Assembly (NCBI GenBank): GCA_045532455.1
Contig: JAZSFX010000046.1
Coordinates: 1 to 43,447, forward strand
Reading direction: 5' to 3'
DNA from: Ornithomonoglobus_A sp045532455
GTDB lineage: Bacteria; Bacillota; Clostridia; UBA1381
DNA length: 43,447 nucleotides
The notes under the pieces were generated by a model. That model saw only the letters and a list, made by a program, of their open reading frames with translations, had not been told where the DNA came from and ran no database searches. Positions 15,324 through 23,661 of this stretch are shown piece after piece. A program made the translations under genes and the position numbers. The stretch's first letter is position 1, and the number at the start of each line of letters is the position of its first letter.

Positions 15324-17192
15324 ATGTTATTAGGAGAATATGACGTTGTTGTTATAGGCGGAGGACACGCGGGTTGCGAGGCGGCACTTGCATCGGCAAG
15401 GCTTGGCGTTAAAACTGCAATGTTTTCGATTAGTCTTGACGCTATAGGAAATCTCCCCTGCAACCCATCAATAGGAGGTACTGCAAAGGGACATCTGGTA
15501 CGCGAAATTGACGCTCTTGGCGGAGAGATGGCAAAAGCCGCCGATGAGTGTTTTATTCAATCAAAAATGCTTAATCGCGGTAAAGGTCCGGCAGTACACT
15601 CATTGCGCGCCCAGATTGACCGTTCATCGTATCATATTTATATGAAGAAAGCGGTTGAGGGTGAGCAAAACCTTGACGTAATACAACAAGAGGTTACGAA
15701 AATAAATATCGAAGACGGTAAAATTCAAAGTGTGTCGGTCGCAACGGGTGCAATGTATAAAACAAAAGCAGTAATTATAGCAACGGGCACATATCTTAAA
15801 GGCAAAATACTTATAGGCTCATACTCAAAGGAAAGCGGTCCTGACGGAATGTTCCCCTCAAATGAGCTTTCTTCGTCATTAAAAGAAATCGGCGTTGAGC
15901 TTTTGCGCTTTAAAACGGGTACTCCCGCAAGAATACATGCCGACTCTCTGGACTATTCAAAAATGGAAATTGAATATGGCGACGAAACGATTGTTCCTTT
16001 CTCGTTTGAAACTGAAAATACAAAGGAAAATTTAGTACCTTGTTACCTGGTTTATACAAACGAAGAAACACACAGAATAATTCACGAAAATCTGCACAGA
16101 AGCGCTATGTATAGCGGTCTTGTGGAGGGTATTGGTCCGAGATATTGCCCATCAATAGAAGATAAGGTTGTGCGTTTTCACGACAAGCCGCGTCACCAGC
16201 TTTTTATTGAGCCGATGGGACTTAATACAAAGGAAATGTATGCACAAGGCTTTTCTACAAGCTTACCCGAAGACGTTCAGCTTGCAATGTACCGCTCTAT
16301 AAAGGGTCTGGAAAACTGCCAGATAATGCGCAGTGCATATGCTATTGAATACGATTGCTGCGACCCTACTCAGCTTTATGCAACTCTTGAATTTAAGAAT
16401 ATACCAAATCTGTACGGTGCCGGACAGTTTAACGGTACGTCAGGCTATGAGGAGGCTGCCGCACAGGGACTTGTTGCCGGAATAAATGCAGCACTGAAGC
16501 TTTTGGGCAAAGAACCTTTGACGCTCGACAGAAGTGACGGATACATCGGTACACTTATTGACGATTTGATAACAAAAGGCACTAACGAGCCATACAGAAT
16601 GATGACCTCGCGTTCGGAATACAGACTGCTTTTAAGACAGGATAATGCAGATGAAAGGCTTCTCCCCTTCGGTTACAGAGTAGGTCTTATAAGCGAGGAA
16701 AGATACAACAGATTTTTGCACAAGATGTCGCTTATAGAAGAAGAAATAAAAAGAGTAAGCTCAATAACTATACCACCAAAAGTTGCAAATCCAATTTTAG
16801 AAAAAAACAATTCCACCCCTGTTAAAACGGGCATAAAGCTTGCAGATATGATAAAGCGTCCTGAGCTTAACTATGATTTATTGGCTGAGGTCGACGAATC
16901 ACGTCCATCTCTTCCACCATCTGTATGCGAACAGGTTGAAATAAAGCTCAAGTATGACGGATATATTGCAAGGCAGATTGCACAGGTAGAACAATTTAAA
17001 AAAATGGAGCAACGTCTTTTGCCACCTGATCAGGACTATTCGGACATTCACGGTCTGCGCCTCGAGGCAAGGCAAAAGCTCAATAAAATTCAACCAAAAT
17101 CATTGGGACAGGCATCACGAATAAGCGGTGTATCTCCGTCTGACGTATCGGTTTTGGTTATATGGTTGGAATCGCAAAACAAAAAATCTTAA
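15324..17192 (+). CDS. mnmG: tRNA uridine-5-carboxymethylaminomethyl(34) synthesis protein MnmG (GidA)
   Basis: MnmG is the FAD- and NADH-binding partner of MnmE in making the cmnm5 modification of wobble uridine. The 622-residue length is standard. It shows the dinucleotide-binding GGGHAGCEAA near residue 13, the MnmG-specific CNPSIGGTAKGHLVREIDALGGEM, GTYLKGKILIG, RFKTGTPARIH, PRYCPSIEDKVVRF, the GQFNGTSGYEEAAAQGL FAD motif, and MTSRSEYRLLLRQDNAD, ending in the helical domain with SGVSPSDVSVLVIWLE. Its usual partners mnmE and rsmG are not adjacent here, an uncommon arrangement. The ATG has AAAAGGAGA upstream. Confidence 0.97.
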   Translation: MLLGEYDVVVIGGGHAGCEAALASARLGVKTAMFSISLDAIGNLPCNPSIGGTAKGHLVREIDALGGEMAKAADECFIQSKMLNRGKGPAVHSLRAQIDRSSYHIYMKKAVEGEQNLDVIQQEVTKINIEDGKIQSVSVATGAMYKTKAVIIATGTYLKGKILIGSYSKESGPDGMFPSNELSSSLKEIGVELLRFKTGTPARIHADSLDYSKMEIEYGDETIVPFSFETENTKENLVPCYLVYTNEETHRIIHENLHRSAMYSGLVEGIGPRYCPSIEDKVVRFHDKPRHQLFIEPMGLNTKEMYAQGFSTSLPEDVQLAMYRSIKGLENCQIMRSAYAIEYDCCDPTQLYATLEFKNIPNLYGAGQFNGTSGYEEAAAQGLVAGINAALKLLGKEPLTLDRSDGYIGTLIDDLITKGTNEPYRMMTSRSEYRLLLRQDNADERLLPFGYRVGLISEERYNRFLHKMSLIEEEIKRVSSITIPPKVANPILEKNNSTPVKTGIKLADMIKRPELNYDLLAEVDESRPSLPPSVCEQVEIKLKYDGYIARQIAQVEQFKKMEQRLLPPDQDYSDIHGLRLEARQKLNKIQPKSLGQASRISGVSPSDVSVLVIWLESQNKKS

Positions 17193-17232
17193 AATTTCTC
17201 TTTTATAAAAGGAGTTATAGGAGTTATATAAT

Positions 17233-17829
17233 ATGAAATACTATGCAGTACGCCAGGGACATAAAGTTGGAATTTTTAAAACCTGGGAGGAGTGCAAACA
17301 ATCAGTTGACGGGTATAGCGGAGCTGAGTATAAAAGCTTCACCTCACTTGTGAGCGCACAGGAATATCTTGATAATGCAGAGTTTGCGCCCACAAAAACA
17401 ACATATCCTCCCGACGTCGCAGTTGCCTATGTTGACGGAAGCTACAATACAGGGACACAAAACTTCGGGTGTGGAGTTGTGATTTTATATAACGGTGAGG
17501 AAACTACATTTAACCAATCATATGACGATAGTGAGCTATCAAAAATGCGTAATGTTGCAGGCGAAATATGCGGAGCAATTCTTGCTATGCGCTATTGCCT
17601 GAAATACAACATAAAAACATTGCATATATACTACGATTATCAGGGCATAGAAAAATGGTGCACAGGTGCGTGGAAAACAAACAAACCGGGCACTGCACGC
17701 TACAAAGATTTTTACGACAGTGTAAAAGACAAAATTAACATTTCTTTTCATAAAGTAAAGGGACACAGTGGCGACAAATATAACGATTTAGCAGATAAAT
17801 TAGCAAAACAAGCAGCAGGAATTGAGTAA
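17233..17829 (+). CDS. rnhA: Ribonuclease H with N-terminal viroplasmin (RNase H1 hybrid-binding) domain
   Basis: This 198-residue enzyme cleaves the RNA strand of RNA-DNA hybrids. Residues 1-50 form a hybrid-binding (caulimovirus viroplasmin-like) domain with YYAVRQGHKVGIFKTWEECKQSVDGYSGAEYKSF. The rest is an RNase H fold: the first Asp in VAYVDGSYN, Glu in AGEICGAILAMRY, an Asp in IYYDYQGIEKW, and the C-terminal VKGHSGDKYNDLADKLAK with the last Asp. The ATG has AAAGGAG a short distance upstream. Its end is built into a terminator stem, separating it from the Rex-controlled operon. A second RNase H (HII type) is at 38153. Confidence 0.92.
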   Translation: MKYYAVRQGHKVGIFKTWEECKQSVDGYSGAEYKSFTSLVSAQEYLDNAEFAPTKTTYPPDVAVAYVDGSYNTGTQNFGCGVVILYNGEETTFNQSYDDSELSKMRNVAGEICGAILAMRYCLKYNIKTLHIYYDYQGIEKWCTGAWKTNKPGTARYKDFYDSVKDKINISFHKVKGHSGDKYNDLADKLAKQAAGIE

Positions 17830-17849
17830 TTTAATTCCTGCTGTTTTTT
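17813..17849 (+). terminator. Intrinsic terminator overlapping the end of rnhA
   Basis: CAGCAGGAATT (17813-17823) pairs with AATTCCTGCTG (17833-17843), followed by six T. The left arm is within the last rnhA codons. Confidence 0.9.
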
Positions 17850-17905
17850 GCAATAACTAAAATTAACCAAAATTACATATATATAACAAAAACACTACCT
17901 GTTTT

Positions 17906-17923
17906 TTGTTAAATATTTAATGA
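17906..17923. promoter_or_regulatory. Half-conserved Rex-like operator upstream of the -35 box
   Basis: TTGTTAA-ATAT-TTAATGA matches the left arm and the first four bases of the right arm of the clostridial Rex consensus TTGTTAA-N4-TTAACAA. It ends 10 bases before the -35 box. Confidence 0.45.
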
Positions 17924-17932
17924 AATGTTCTA

Positions 17933-17961
17933 TTGACACATATGTTCTGTTATGGTATAAT
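17933..17961 (+). promoter_or_regulatory. Exact-consensus SigA promoter of the ldh-hdr-flx-frd operon
   Basis: TTGACA (17933-17938) and TATAAT (17956-17961) have a 17-base spacer. The predicted start lies near 17968, giving a leader of about 120 nt with regulatory structures. Confidence 0.9.
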
Positions 17962-17989
17962 AATATTAGCTTTGTAAAAAGTGTATAGG

Positions 17990-18036
17990 GGCAGTATGAT
18001 ATTCTCATAAAAATATCTGCTGCCAAAAATTTTTTT
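17990..18036 (+). promoter_or_regulatory. Leader terminator-like hairpin (possible attenuator)
   Basis: GGCAG plus GATATT (17990-18003, internal loop TAT) pairs with AATATC plus CTGCC (18012-18024), followed after five A by seven T. Standing between promoter and first gene, it should cut read-through unless relieved. No known riboswitch class was recognised. Confidence 0.55.
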
Positions 18037-18043
18037 AACGAGA

Positions 18044-18061
18044 TTGTTAAATTCTTAACAA
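18044..18061. promoter_or_regulatory. Ideal Rex (redox repressor) operator in the operon leader
   Basis: TTGTTAAATTCTTAACAA matches TTGTTAA-N4-TTAACAA exactly in both arms. Rex senses the NADH/NAD+ ratio and represses fermentative genes when NAD+ is plentiful. The site is about 75 bases after the predicted transcription start, so repression would act as a roadblock. Confidence 0.8.
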
Positions 18062-18090
18062 AGATTAACTTTAGAAAAGGAGTGTTACTA

Positions 18091-19038
18091 TTGAGTAAAG
18101 CAACTATTATCGGTGCAGGTAACGTTGGTGCAACAATAGCATATACTATGGCACTGAATGCGATTGTATCGGAAATCGTAATTATTGATATCAACAGCGA
18201 AAAATCATTTGGTGAGGCTATGGATATACGTCAGGGTACACCGTTTGCTTCCCCTGTAACAATATATTCGGGAGATTATGAGGATGCAGCAGATTCCGAT
18301 ATTGTGGTCATAACCTCTGGTTTAGCAAGAAAGCCCGGTCAGTCAAGACTCGATTTGGCGCAGGCAAATGTAGATGTATTAAAATCCATTGCCCCAAACA
18401 TTGTAAAATATGCACCCGACGCAGTGTATATACTTGTAAGTAATCCTGTTGATGTTTTAACATACGTATTTAATAAGATTTCGGGTATTCCCGAAGAAAG
18501 AATTATAGGAACTGGAACTATACTTGATACCTCGAGAGTACGTTCAAGAATAGCAGAACACTTTAAAATGAGTCAGAAAGGCGTTCATGCTTACGTTTTT
18601 GGCGAACATGGCGACAGTGCCTTTGTGCCATGGTCTTTGGCTACAATAGCAAGTATTCCTGTTACTGAATACGAAAAAGCCCTTGACCCTGAGTTCCACA
18701 AGGAAATAGGCAATCTGGATTATGAAGAAATAGTAAACTACACAAAAACTGCAGGTGCAACCGTTATAGCAAACAAGGGTGCAACCTTTTATGCGGTATC
18801 TATTGCAACATGTCATATATGTAAGTGCCTGCTTGGAAGTAACGATACAATTCTTACTGTATCTACAATGATGCACGGCGAGTTTGGTATAGACGATGTA
18901 TGTCTTTCTGGTCTTGCTCTTATTGGTAAAGGCGGAATAAAGAGAAAAATCATACCTGCACTCACAGACGAAGAAAAAGAAAAGTTTGTATACAGTGCAA
19001 ACAGAATTAAAAACGTTATAAAAGAAATTACATTTTAA
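18091..19038 (+). CDS. ldh: L-lactate/malate dehydrogenase family protein (probably annotated ldh)
   Basis: This 315-residue NAD-dependent 2-hydroxyacid dehydrogenase has the Rossmann start ATIIGAGNVGATIAYTM, the substrate loop SGLARKPGQSRLDL, the SNPVDVLTYV block, GTGTILDTSR, and the catalytic His in VFGEHGDSAFVPWS. The residue just before KPG, which sets specificity (Gln102 in typical lactate, Arg102 in malate dehydrogenases), is Arg here, while the later KGATFY keeps the lactate-type Thr246. Either pyruvate or oxaloacetate could be the substrate. The start is TTG at 18091, eight bases after AAAGGAG. It is the first gene of the Rex-preceded operon, 19 bases before hdrB. Lactate dehydrogenase genes are classic Rex targets. 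Confidence 0.85.
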   Translation: MSKATIIGAGNVGATIAYTMALNAIVSEIVIIDINSEKSFGEAMDIRQGTPFASPVTIYSGDYEDAADSDIVVITSGLARKPGQSRLDLAQANVDVLKSIAPNIVKYAPDAVYILVSNPVDVLTYVFNKISGIPEERIIGTGTILDTSRVRSRIAEHFKMSQKGVHAYVFGEHGDSAFVPWSLATIASIPVTEYEKALDPEFHKEIGNLDYEEIVNYTKTAGATVIANKGATFYAVSIATCHICKCLLGSNDTILTVSTMMHGEFGIDDVCLSGLALIGKGGIKRKIIPALTDEEKEKFVYSANRIKNVIKEITF

Positions 19039-19057
19039 GTTAGAGGGGATGTAAAAA

Positions 19058-19852
19058 ATGGTATATAGCTACTATCCCGGTTGTACGCTCAAAACAAAAG
19101 GCAAAGAGCTTGATATATATGCAAGAGAATGTGCCACAATGCTTGGCGTAACAATGGAAGAAATAAAAGATTGGCAATGTTGCGGCGCAGTATATCCTCA
19201 GGCTAATGATGAAATAGCAACAAGACTTTCATCTGCACGTGCACTTATAAGCGCAAAAAACAAGGGTCAAAAGCTTTTGACACTATGCTCTGCATGCCAT
19301 CATGTAATAAAGCGAGTTAACAATGATATAAAAGAAAACGAAGATATAAGAACAAAAATAAACCTTTATCTTGACGAGGATTACAATGGCGAAACCGACG
19401 TTATTCACTACCTTGAAATGCTTCGTGATGAAATCGGCTTTGACAACATAAAAAAAGCGGTTGTTAATCCCCTAAAGGAGAGAAAAATAGCTGCATATTA
19501 CGGCTGTATGCTACTTCGTCCATCTAAGGTTATGGCATTTGACAATCCCGAAAATCCCACAATTATAGAGGACTTTATAAAGGCAATAGGCGCAACTCCT
19601 GTTATTTACTCATACAGAAATGAGTGTTGCGGAGGTTATCTGACAATGGAAGACAAACCACTTGCGCAAAAAAAGGCACAATCAGTAGTTGACAGTGCAA
19701 AAAATGCAGGTGCTGATACTATTATAACCGCTTGTCCTTTATGTATGTATAATTTAAAGGTTAATTCTGATAAAGTTATGCCCGTACTTTATTTTACGGA
19801 GCTTTTGGCTGAGGCACTCGGCTTAAAAAATATGACGGAGGGGCAAGAATGA
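19058..19852 (+). CDS. hdrB: HdrB-like subunit with two CCG domains
   Basis: In methanogens HdrB reduces the heterodisulfide at two non-cubane [4Fe-4S] clusters held by CCG domains. Both are intact here in 264 residues: Cys9, Cys41-Cys42, Cys77/Cys80, and Cys150, Cys190-Cys191, Cys226/Cys229. There is no membrane segment. Because clostridia lack CoM and CoB, the acceptor must differ; I infer transfer to the fumarate-reductase-like subunits of this operon or to an unknown disulfide. It overlaps hdrC by four bases (ATGA). The ATG start follows AGAGGGGATG. Stand-alone CCG proteins also occur in lactate utilisation (LutA), but the hdrC-hdrA context argues for Hdr. Confidence 0.88.
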   Translation: MVYSYYPGCTLKTKGKELDIYARECATMLGVTMEEIKDWQCCGAVYPQANDEIATRLSSARALISAKNKGQKLLTLCSACHHVIKRVNNDIKENEDIRTKINLYLDEDYNGETDVIHYLEMLRDEIGFDNIKKAVVNPLKERKIAAYYGCMLLRPSKVMAFDNPENPTIIEDFIKAIGATPVIYSYRNECCGGYLTMEDKPLAQKKAQSVVDSAKNAGADTIITACPLCMYNLKVNSDKVMPVLYFTELLAEALGLKNMTEGQE

Positions 19853-20241
19853 ATACAAAATATGATGCATTAAAAGAAACTATACTCCGTATAAGCGGTG
19901 TTGACCCAAAAAAGTGTATGAAGTGTGGAAAATGCTCAGGTACTTGTCCGGCATATGACGAAATGGAATTTCATCCACATCAGTTTGTTGGCATGGTAAA
20001 CAATGGCGAAATTGAGCCATTGTTAAAATCGGAGTCTATATACAAATGTCTTTCGTGCTTTGCATGTACACAAAGATGTCCGAGAGATGTAGAGCCGGCA
20101 AAACTGATAGAGGCACTAAGACTTTGCGTTATAAGAGAACAGAGTAAAAATCATTTAAAGAGTGATAACATACCCGACTTGTTAGATGAGGATTTACCTC
20201 AACAGGCAATAGTCAGCGCAATGCGCAAATATTCGAAATAA
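19849..20241 (+). CDS. hdrC: HdrC-like 4Fe-4S protein
   Basis: This 130-residue protein carries two ferredoxin-type [4Fe-4S] motifs, CMKCGKCSGTCP (Cys23, 26, 29, 33) and CLSCFACTQRCP (Cys67, 70, 73, 77), spaced as in HdrC, which relays electrons from HdrA to the CCG clusters of HdrB. The PRDVEPAKLIEALR segment after the second motif is typical of HdrC and related Fe-S subunits. It is cytoplasmic and short. The gene overlaps the hdrB stop by ATGA and is followed by hdrA after 29 bases. Confidence 0.88.
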   Translation: MNTKYDALKETILRISGVDPKKCMKCGKCSGTCPAYDEMEFHPHQFVGMVNNGEIEPLLKSESIYKCLSCFACTQRCPRDVEPAKLIEALRLCVIREQSKNHLKSDNIPDLLDEDLPQQAIVSAMRKYSK

Positions 20242-20270
20242 TACGCAATTTAGATAAGGAAGTGAAATAA

Positions 20271-22256
20271 TTGCAAAGAATAGGAGTTTTTGTTTGTTGG
20301 TGCGGAAGTAATATAGCCGGCACAGTTGATGTAAAACAAGTAGCAGATACTTTAAAATCTGAGCCGGGTGTTGTATTTAGCACCGATTATCAATATATGT
20401 GTTCCGAGGCAGGTCAGCTTATAATAAGAGATGCAATAAAAGAACACAACTTAACAGGTATTGTTGTTTGCTCGTGCTCACCTAGAATGCACGAGGCAAC
20501 ATTCAGAAAGACTGCCGAAGTAGCCGGTCTTAATCCATTTATGGTGGAGATTGCAAACATTCGTGAGCAATGCTCGTGGATTCATAAGGATATGGAAGTC
20601 GGCACTGAAAAGGCAATTATATTGGGACGTGCAGCTATTGCAAAGGTAATGCTAAACACTCCCCTTAAGCCCGGCGAGAGCAAGGTTGTAAAGAGAGCTC
20701 TTGTTATTGGCGGAGGTATTGCCGGAATACAAACTGCGCTTGATATTGCAGATGCTGGCTATGAAGTTGATATAGTCGAGAAGTCGCCCACAATAGGCGG
20801 TAAAATGGCTCAGCTTGATAAAACCTTCCCTACCCTTGACTGTGCTGCTTGTATTTTAACACCAAAAATGGTTGATGCGTCGGCACACGAAAAAATCAAT
20901 CTTTATACCTATAGCGAGGTAGAGTCTGTTTCGGGCTTTGTGGGTAATTTCAGTGTTACAATCAAAAAGAAAGCAAGAAGTATAAAAGAGGATTTGTGCA
21001 GCGGTTGCGGCGTATGTACCGAAAAATGTCCTTCCAGAAAAGCAGACAACGAATTTAATATGGGACTTAACAAAAGAGGTGCTATATATATTCCATTTGC
21101 ACAGGCAATTCCAAATGTACCGGTTATCGACCGCGAAAACTGTATTAAATTTAAAACAGGTAAATGCGGACTATGTGCTATGAACTGTCCTGCAAATGCC
21201 ATAGACTTTGAACAAGTCGACGAATTTGAAACAAAGGAATACGGTGCTATTGTTGTAGCAACAGGTTTTAATCCAATAAAACTTGACAACTTTGACGAGT
21301 ATGCCTACAATCAATCACCCGATGTTATAACTTCACTCGAATTTGAACGTTTAACAAATGCGGCAGGTCCTACAAAGGGCAAGCTTTTAAGACCATCAGA
21401 CGGAAAGCACCCACATAATGTTGTGTTTATTCAGTGTGTAGGCTCACGTTCAACAGTTGAGTGCGGTAAATCGTACTGTTCAAAAATATGTTGTATGTAC
21501 ACTGCAAAGCATGCAATGCTTATACGTGATAAGTACCCCGATGTAAATGTATCTGTATTTTATATAGATGTAAGAACACCGGGCAAAAACTTTGATGAGT
21601 TTTACAGACGTGCCGTTGAGGAATACGGTGTAAACTACATTAAAGGTATGGTTGGTAAGGTGTACGTTGAGGGCGACCACCTTGTTGTGCAAGGCTCTGA
21701 TATGATAGCAAACAAGCAATTAAAAATGGATGCGGATATGGTTGTCCTTGCAACTGCGATAGAGCCATCACCCGATGCAAAATCAATAGCAACAATGCTT
21801 ACTGCGAGCATCGATACAAATAACTTCTTTACCGAAGCACACCCAAAACTCAGACCTGTTGAAAGTCCAACTGCGGGCGTGTATCTGTCGGGTGTGTGTC
21901 AAGGTCCAAAGGACATTCCCGAAACTGTTTCACAGGCATCTGCCTGTGCAGCAAAGGTTCTTGGCTTGTTAAACAAAGATAAGCTTGTAACAAATCCGTG
22001 TATTGCCGGCTCCAATGAGCTATTGTGTAACGGTTGCGGTCAGTGCGAAAAGGTTTGTCCTTATGGTGCTATAACCTACGAAACACTCGAAATAAACGAC
22101 CACGGAGTAAGAGAAACAAGACGTGTAGCACGTGTAAACTCTGCGGTTTGTCAGGGTTGCGGTGCTTGTACGGTAACTTGTCCTTCAGGTGCTATGGACC
22201 TTAAAGGCTTTACAAATAATCAGATTATGGCGGAGGTGGATGCAATATGTCGATGA
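20271..22256 (+). CDS. hdrA: HdrA-like flavin-based electron-bifurcating subunit
   Basis: HdrA is the FAD-bearing core that splits electron pairs between ferredoxin and a high-potential acceptor. This 661-residue version has an N-terminal domain with Cys9/Cys11, the FAD-binding GGGIAG (about 147-152), the LDCAAC segment (191, 194), a middle ferredoxin pair (Cys243, 246, 249, 253 and Cys291, 299, 302, 306), the CGKSYCSKICC cluster region, and a C-terminal two-cluster ferredoxin domain (Cys586-596 and Cys627-637). It is complete for bifurcation as in methanogen HdrA. The start is TTG at 20271 after AAGGAAGTG. It overlaps the MvhD-like gene by 10 bases. No selenocysteine is evident. Confidence 0.93.
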   Translation: MQRIGVFVCWCGSNIAGTVDVKQVADTLKSEPGVVFSTDYQYMCSEAGQLIIRDAIKEHNLTGIVVCSCSPRMHEATFRKTAEVAGLNPFMVEIANIREQCSWIHKDMEVGTEKAIILGRAAIAKVMLNTPLKPGESKVVKRALVIGGGIAGIQTALDIADAGYEVDIVEKSPTIGGKMAQLDKTFPTLDCAACILTPKMVDASAHEKINLYTYSEVESVSGFVGNFSVTIKKKARSIKEDLCSGCGVCTEKCPSRKADNEFNMGLNKRGAIYIPFAQAIPNVPVIDRENCIKFKTGKCGLCAMNCPANAIDFEQVDEFETKEYGAIVVATGFNPIKLDNFDEYAYNQSPDVITSLEFERLTNAAGPTKGKLLRPSDGKHPHNVVFIQCVGSRSTVECGKSYCSKICCMYTAKHAMLIRDKYPDVNVSVFYIDVRTPGKNFDEFYRRAVEEYGVNYIKGMVGKVYVEGDHLVVQGSDMIANKQLKMDADMVVLATAIEPSPDAKSIATMLTASIDTNNFFTEAHPKLRPVESPTAGVYLSGVCQGPKDIPETVSQASACAAKVLGLLNKDKLVTNPCIAGSNELLCNGCGQCEKVCPYGAITYETLEINDHGVRETRRVARVNSAVCQGCGACTVTCPSGAMDLKGFTNNQIMAEVDAICR

Positions 22257-22699
22257 GCGAAAAAAGCGAATGGAAACCACGTATTGTAGCTTTTTGCTGC
22301 AACTGGTGTTCGTATGCAGGCGCGGACCTTGCAGGCTCGAGCAGACTTGCATATCCTGCCGATGTAAAGATAATAAGAGTACCATGTTCATGCAGAGTTA
22401 ATCCCTTGTTTATACTGCGTGCATTCCAAAAAGGTGCAGACGGTGTTATAATAGCCGGTTGTCATCCCGGCGATTGCCACTACACTTCAGGTAACTACTT
22501 TGCACGAAGAAGAATGACACTACTGTTTTCTATGCTCGACTTTTTGGGTATAGAAAAAGGCAGAACACGCGTTGAATGGATAAGTGCGGCAGAGGGTGCA
22601 AAATTCTCTGCAACAATGAACGAATTTGTTAAAACAATCACCGATTTGGGTGAGAATAAGAAATTGGAGGACCTCAGATGCAAAGAAACTTTGAACTAA
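22247..22699 (+). CDS. MvhD/FlxD-like 2Fe-2S electron-transfer subunit
   Basis: In methanogens MvhD links the hydrogenase to HdrA; in FlxABCD-HdrABC systems FlxD does the same for an NADH-oxidising module. The 150-residue protein has the conserved cysteines FCCNWCSYAGADLAG, PCSCRVNP and GCHPGDCHY expected to hold a [2Fe-2S] cluster. The ATG at 22247 has GGAGG nine bases before it, within hdrA, and the gene overlaps the next by 22 bases, so translation is coupled on both sides. No hydrogenase genes are present, so the NAD-binding subunit at 24692 is the obvious electron source. Confidence 0.9.
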   Translation: MSMSEKSEWKPRIVAFCCNWCSYAGADLAGSSRLAYPADVKIIRVPCSCRVNPLFILRAFQKGADGVIIAGCHPGDCHYTSGNYFARRRMTLLFSMLDFLGIEKGRTRVEWISAAEGAKFSATMNEFVKTITDLGENKKLEDLRCKETLN

Positions 22700-23661
22700 T
22701 AAAAAAGAGAGCCTCTAAGCTTCTATCTGATACTACTGTAAACCGTGTGCTCGGTTGGCAGGAGGGTGAGTTCTTTTATGACAACACCCCTGCAGTATTC
22801 AATAGCGAAGATGAGCTAAATAATCTTGTTTACAACTGTTTTTGCGGTGCAAACCTGAGCAAATATCTTGTAAACGAAACAAAAAAAGACGGTAAAATAT
22901 TAGCATTCCTAAAGCCCTGTGATACACTGTCTCTGAATCAGCTTGTTCAGGAGACAAGAGTCAACAGAGATAACGTTTATGTAATAGGCGTTGAGTGCAA
23001 CGGAATGGTTGATATAAACAAAATAAAAGAGCTTGGAATAAAAGGCATAAAATCCGCCAAAGAAGATGGCGAAGAATTAGTTATTGATACCTTATACGGC
23101 GAAAAGCGTTGCAAAAAAGCAGATGTTCTTTTAGAAAAGTGCATAAACTGCAAGAGCAAAAAGCACTTCACCTACGATGAGCTGACATATGAGGGCGACG
23201 CGGAGGAAATATCTGCAAACGGCCGCTTTGATATGGTAGAAAAGTTAGAGGCTATGAGCGATGAGGAGCGTTTTGAATTCTGGAGAGGCGAGCTTTCTAA
23301 GTGTATAAGATGTAATGCTTGTCGTAACGTTTGCCCTGCTTGTACTTGTCGTACCTGTATTTTTGACAGAGATAACAGTGGTGCATTCTCAAAATCACCA
23401 ACAAGCAGTTTTGAGGAAAATATGTTCCATATAATACGTGCATTCCACGTAGCCGGCAGATGTACCGATTGCGGTGAGTGTTCGAGAGTTTGTCCGCAAA
23501 ATATTCCTCTTCATCTTTTAAACAGAAAGTTTATAAAGGATATAAACGAATTTTACGGGGAATATCAGGCAGGCGAAGATACTACAACTCCAGGTCCTTT
23601 AACTAATTATAAAACAGAGGACTGCGAACCAAGTATCGTTCACGAGAGGGGGAATAAATAA
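22678..23661 (+). CDS. Fe-S subunit of the Flx module (FrhB-like N-terminus, two 4Fe-4S sites)
   Basis: The N-terminal half of this 327-residue protein resembles the FrhB/FdhB-type domain (FLKPCDTLSLNQL near residue 78, GVECNG near 104). The C-terminal half holds an unusual cysteine-dense block CIRCNACRNVCPACTCRTC (Cys209-227) and a second 4Fe-4S motif CTDCGECSRVCP (Cys262-272). It likely relays electrons between the NADH-oxidising subunit and the MvhD-like protein, in the position of FlxC or FlxB of Desulfovibrio. The ATG follows GGAGG, and its stop overlaps the next start (TAATG). Exact subunit correspondence is uncertain. Confidence 0.78.
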   Translation: MQRNFELIKKRASKLLSDTTVNRVLGWQEGEFFYDNTPAVFNSEDELNNLVYNCFCGANLSKYLVNETKKDGKILAFLKPCDTLSLNQLVQETRVNRDNVYVIGVECNGMVDINKIKELGIKGIKSAKEDGEELVIDTLYGEKRCKKADVLLEKCINCKSKKHFTYDELTYEGDAEEISANGRFDMVEKLEAMSDEERFEFWRGELSKCIRCNACRNVCPACTCRTCIFDRDNSGAFSKSPTSSFEENMFHIIRAFHVAGRCTDCGECSRVCPQNIPLHLLNRKFIKDINEFYGEYQAGEDTTTPGPLTNYKTEDCEPSIVHERGNK

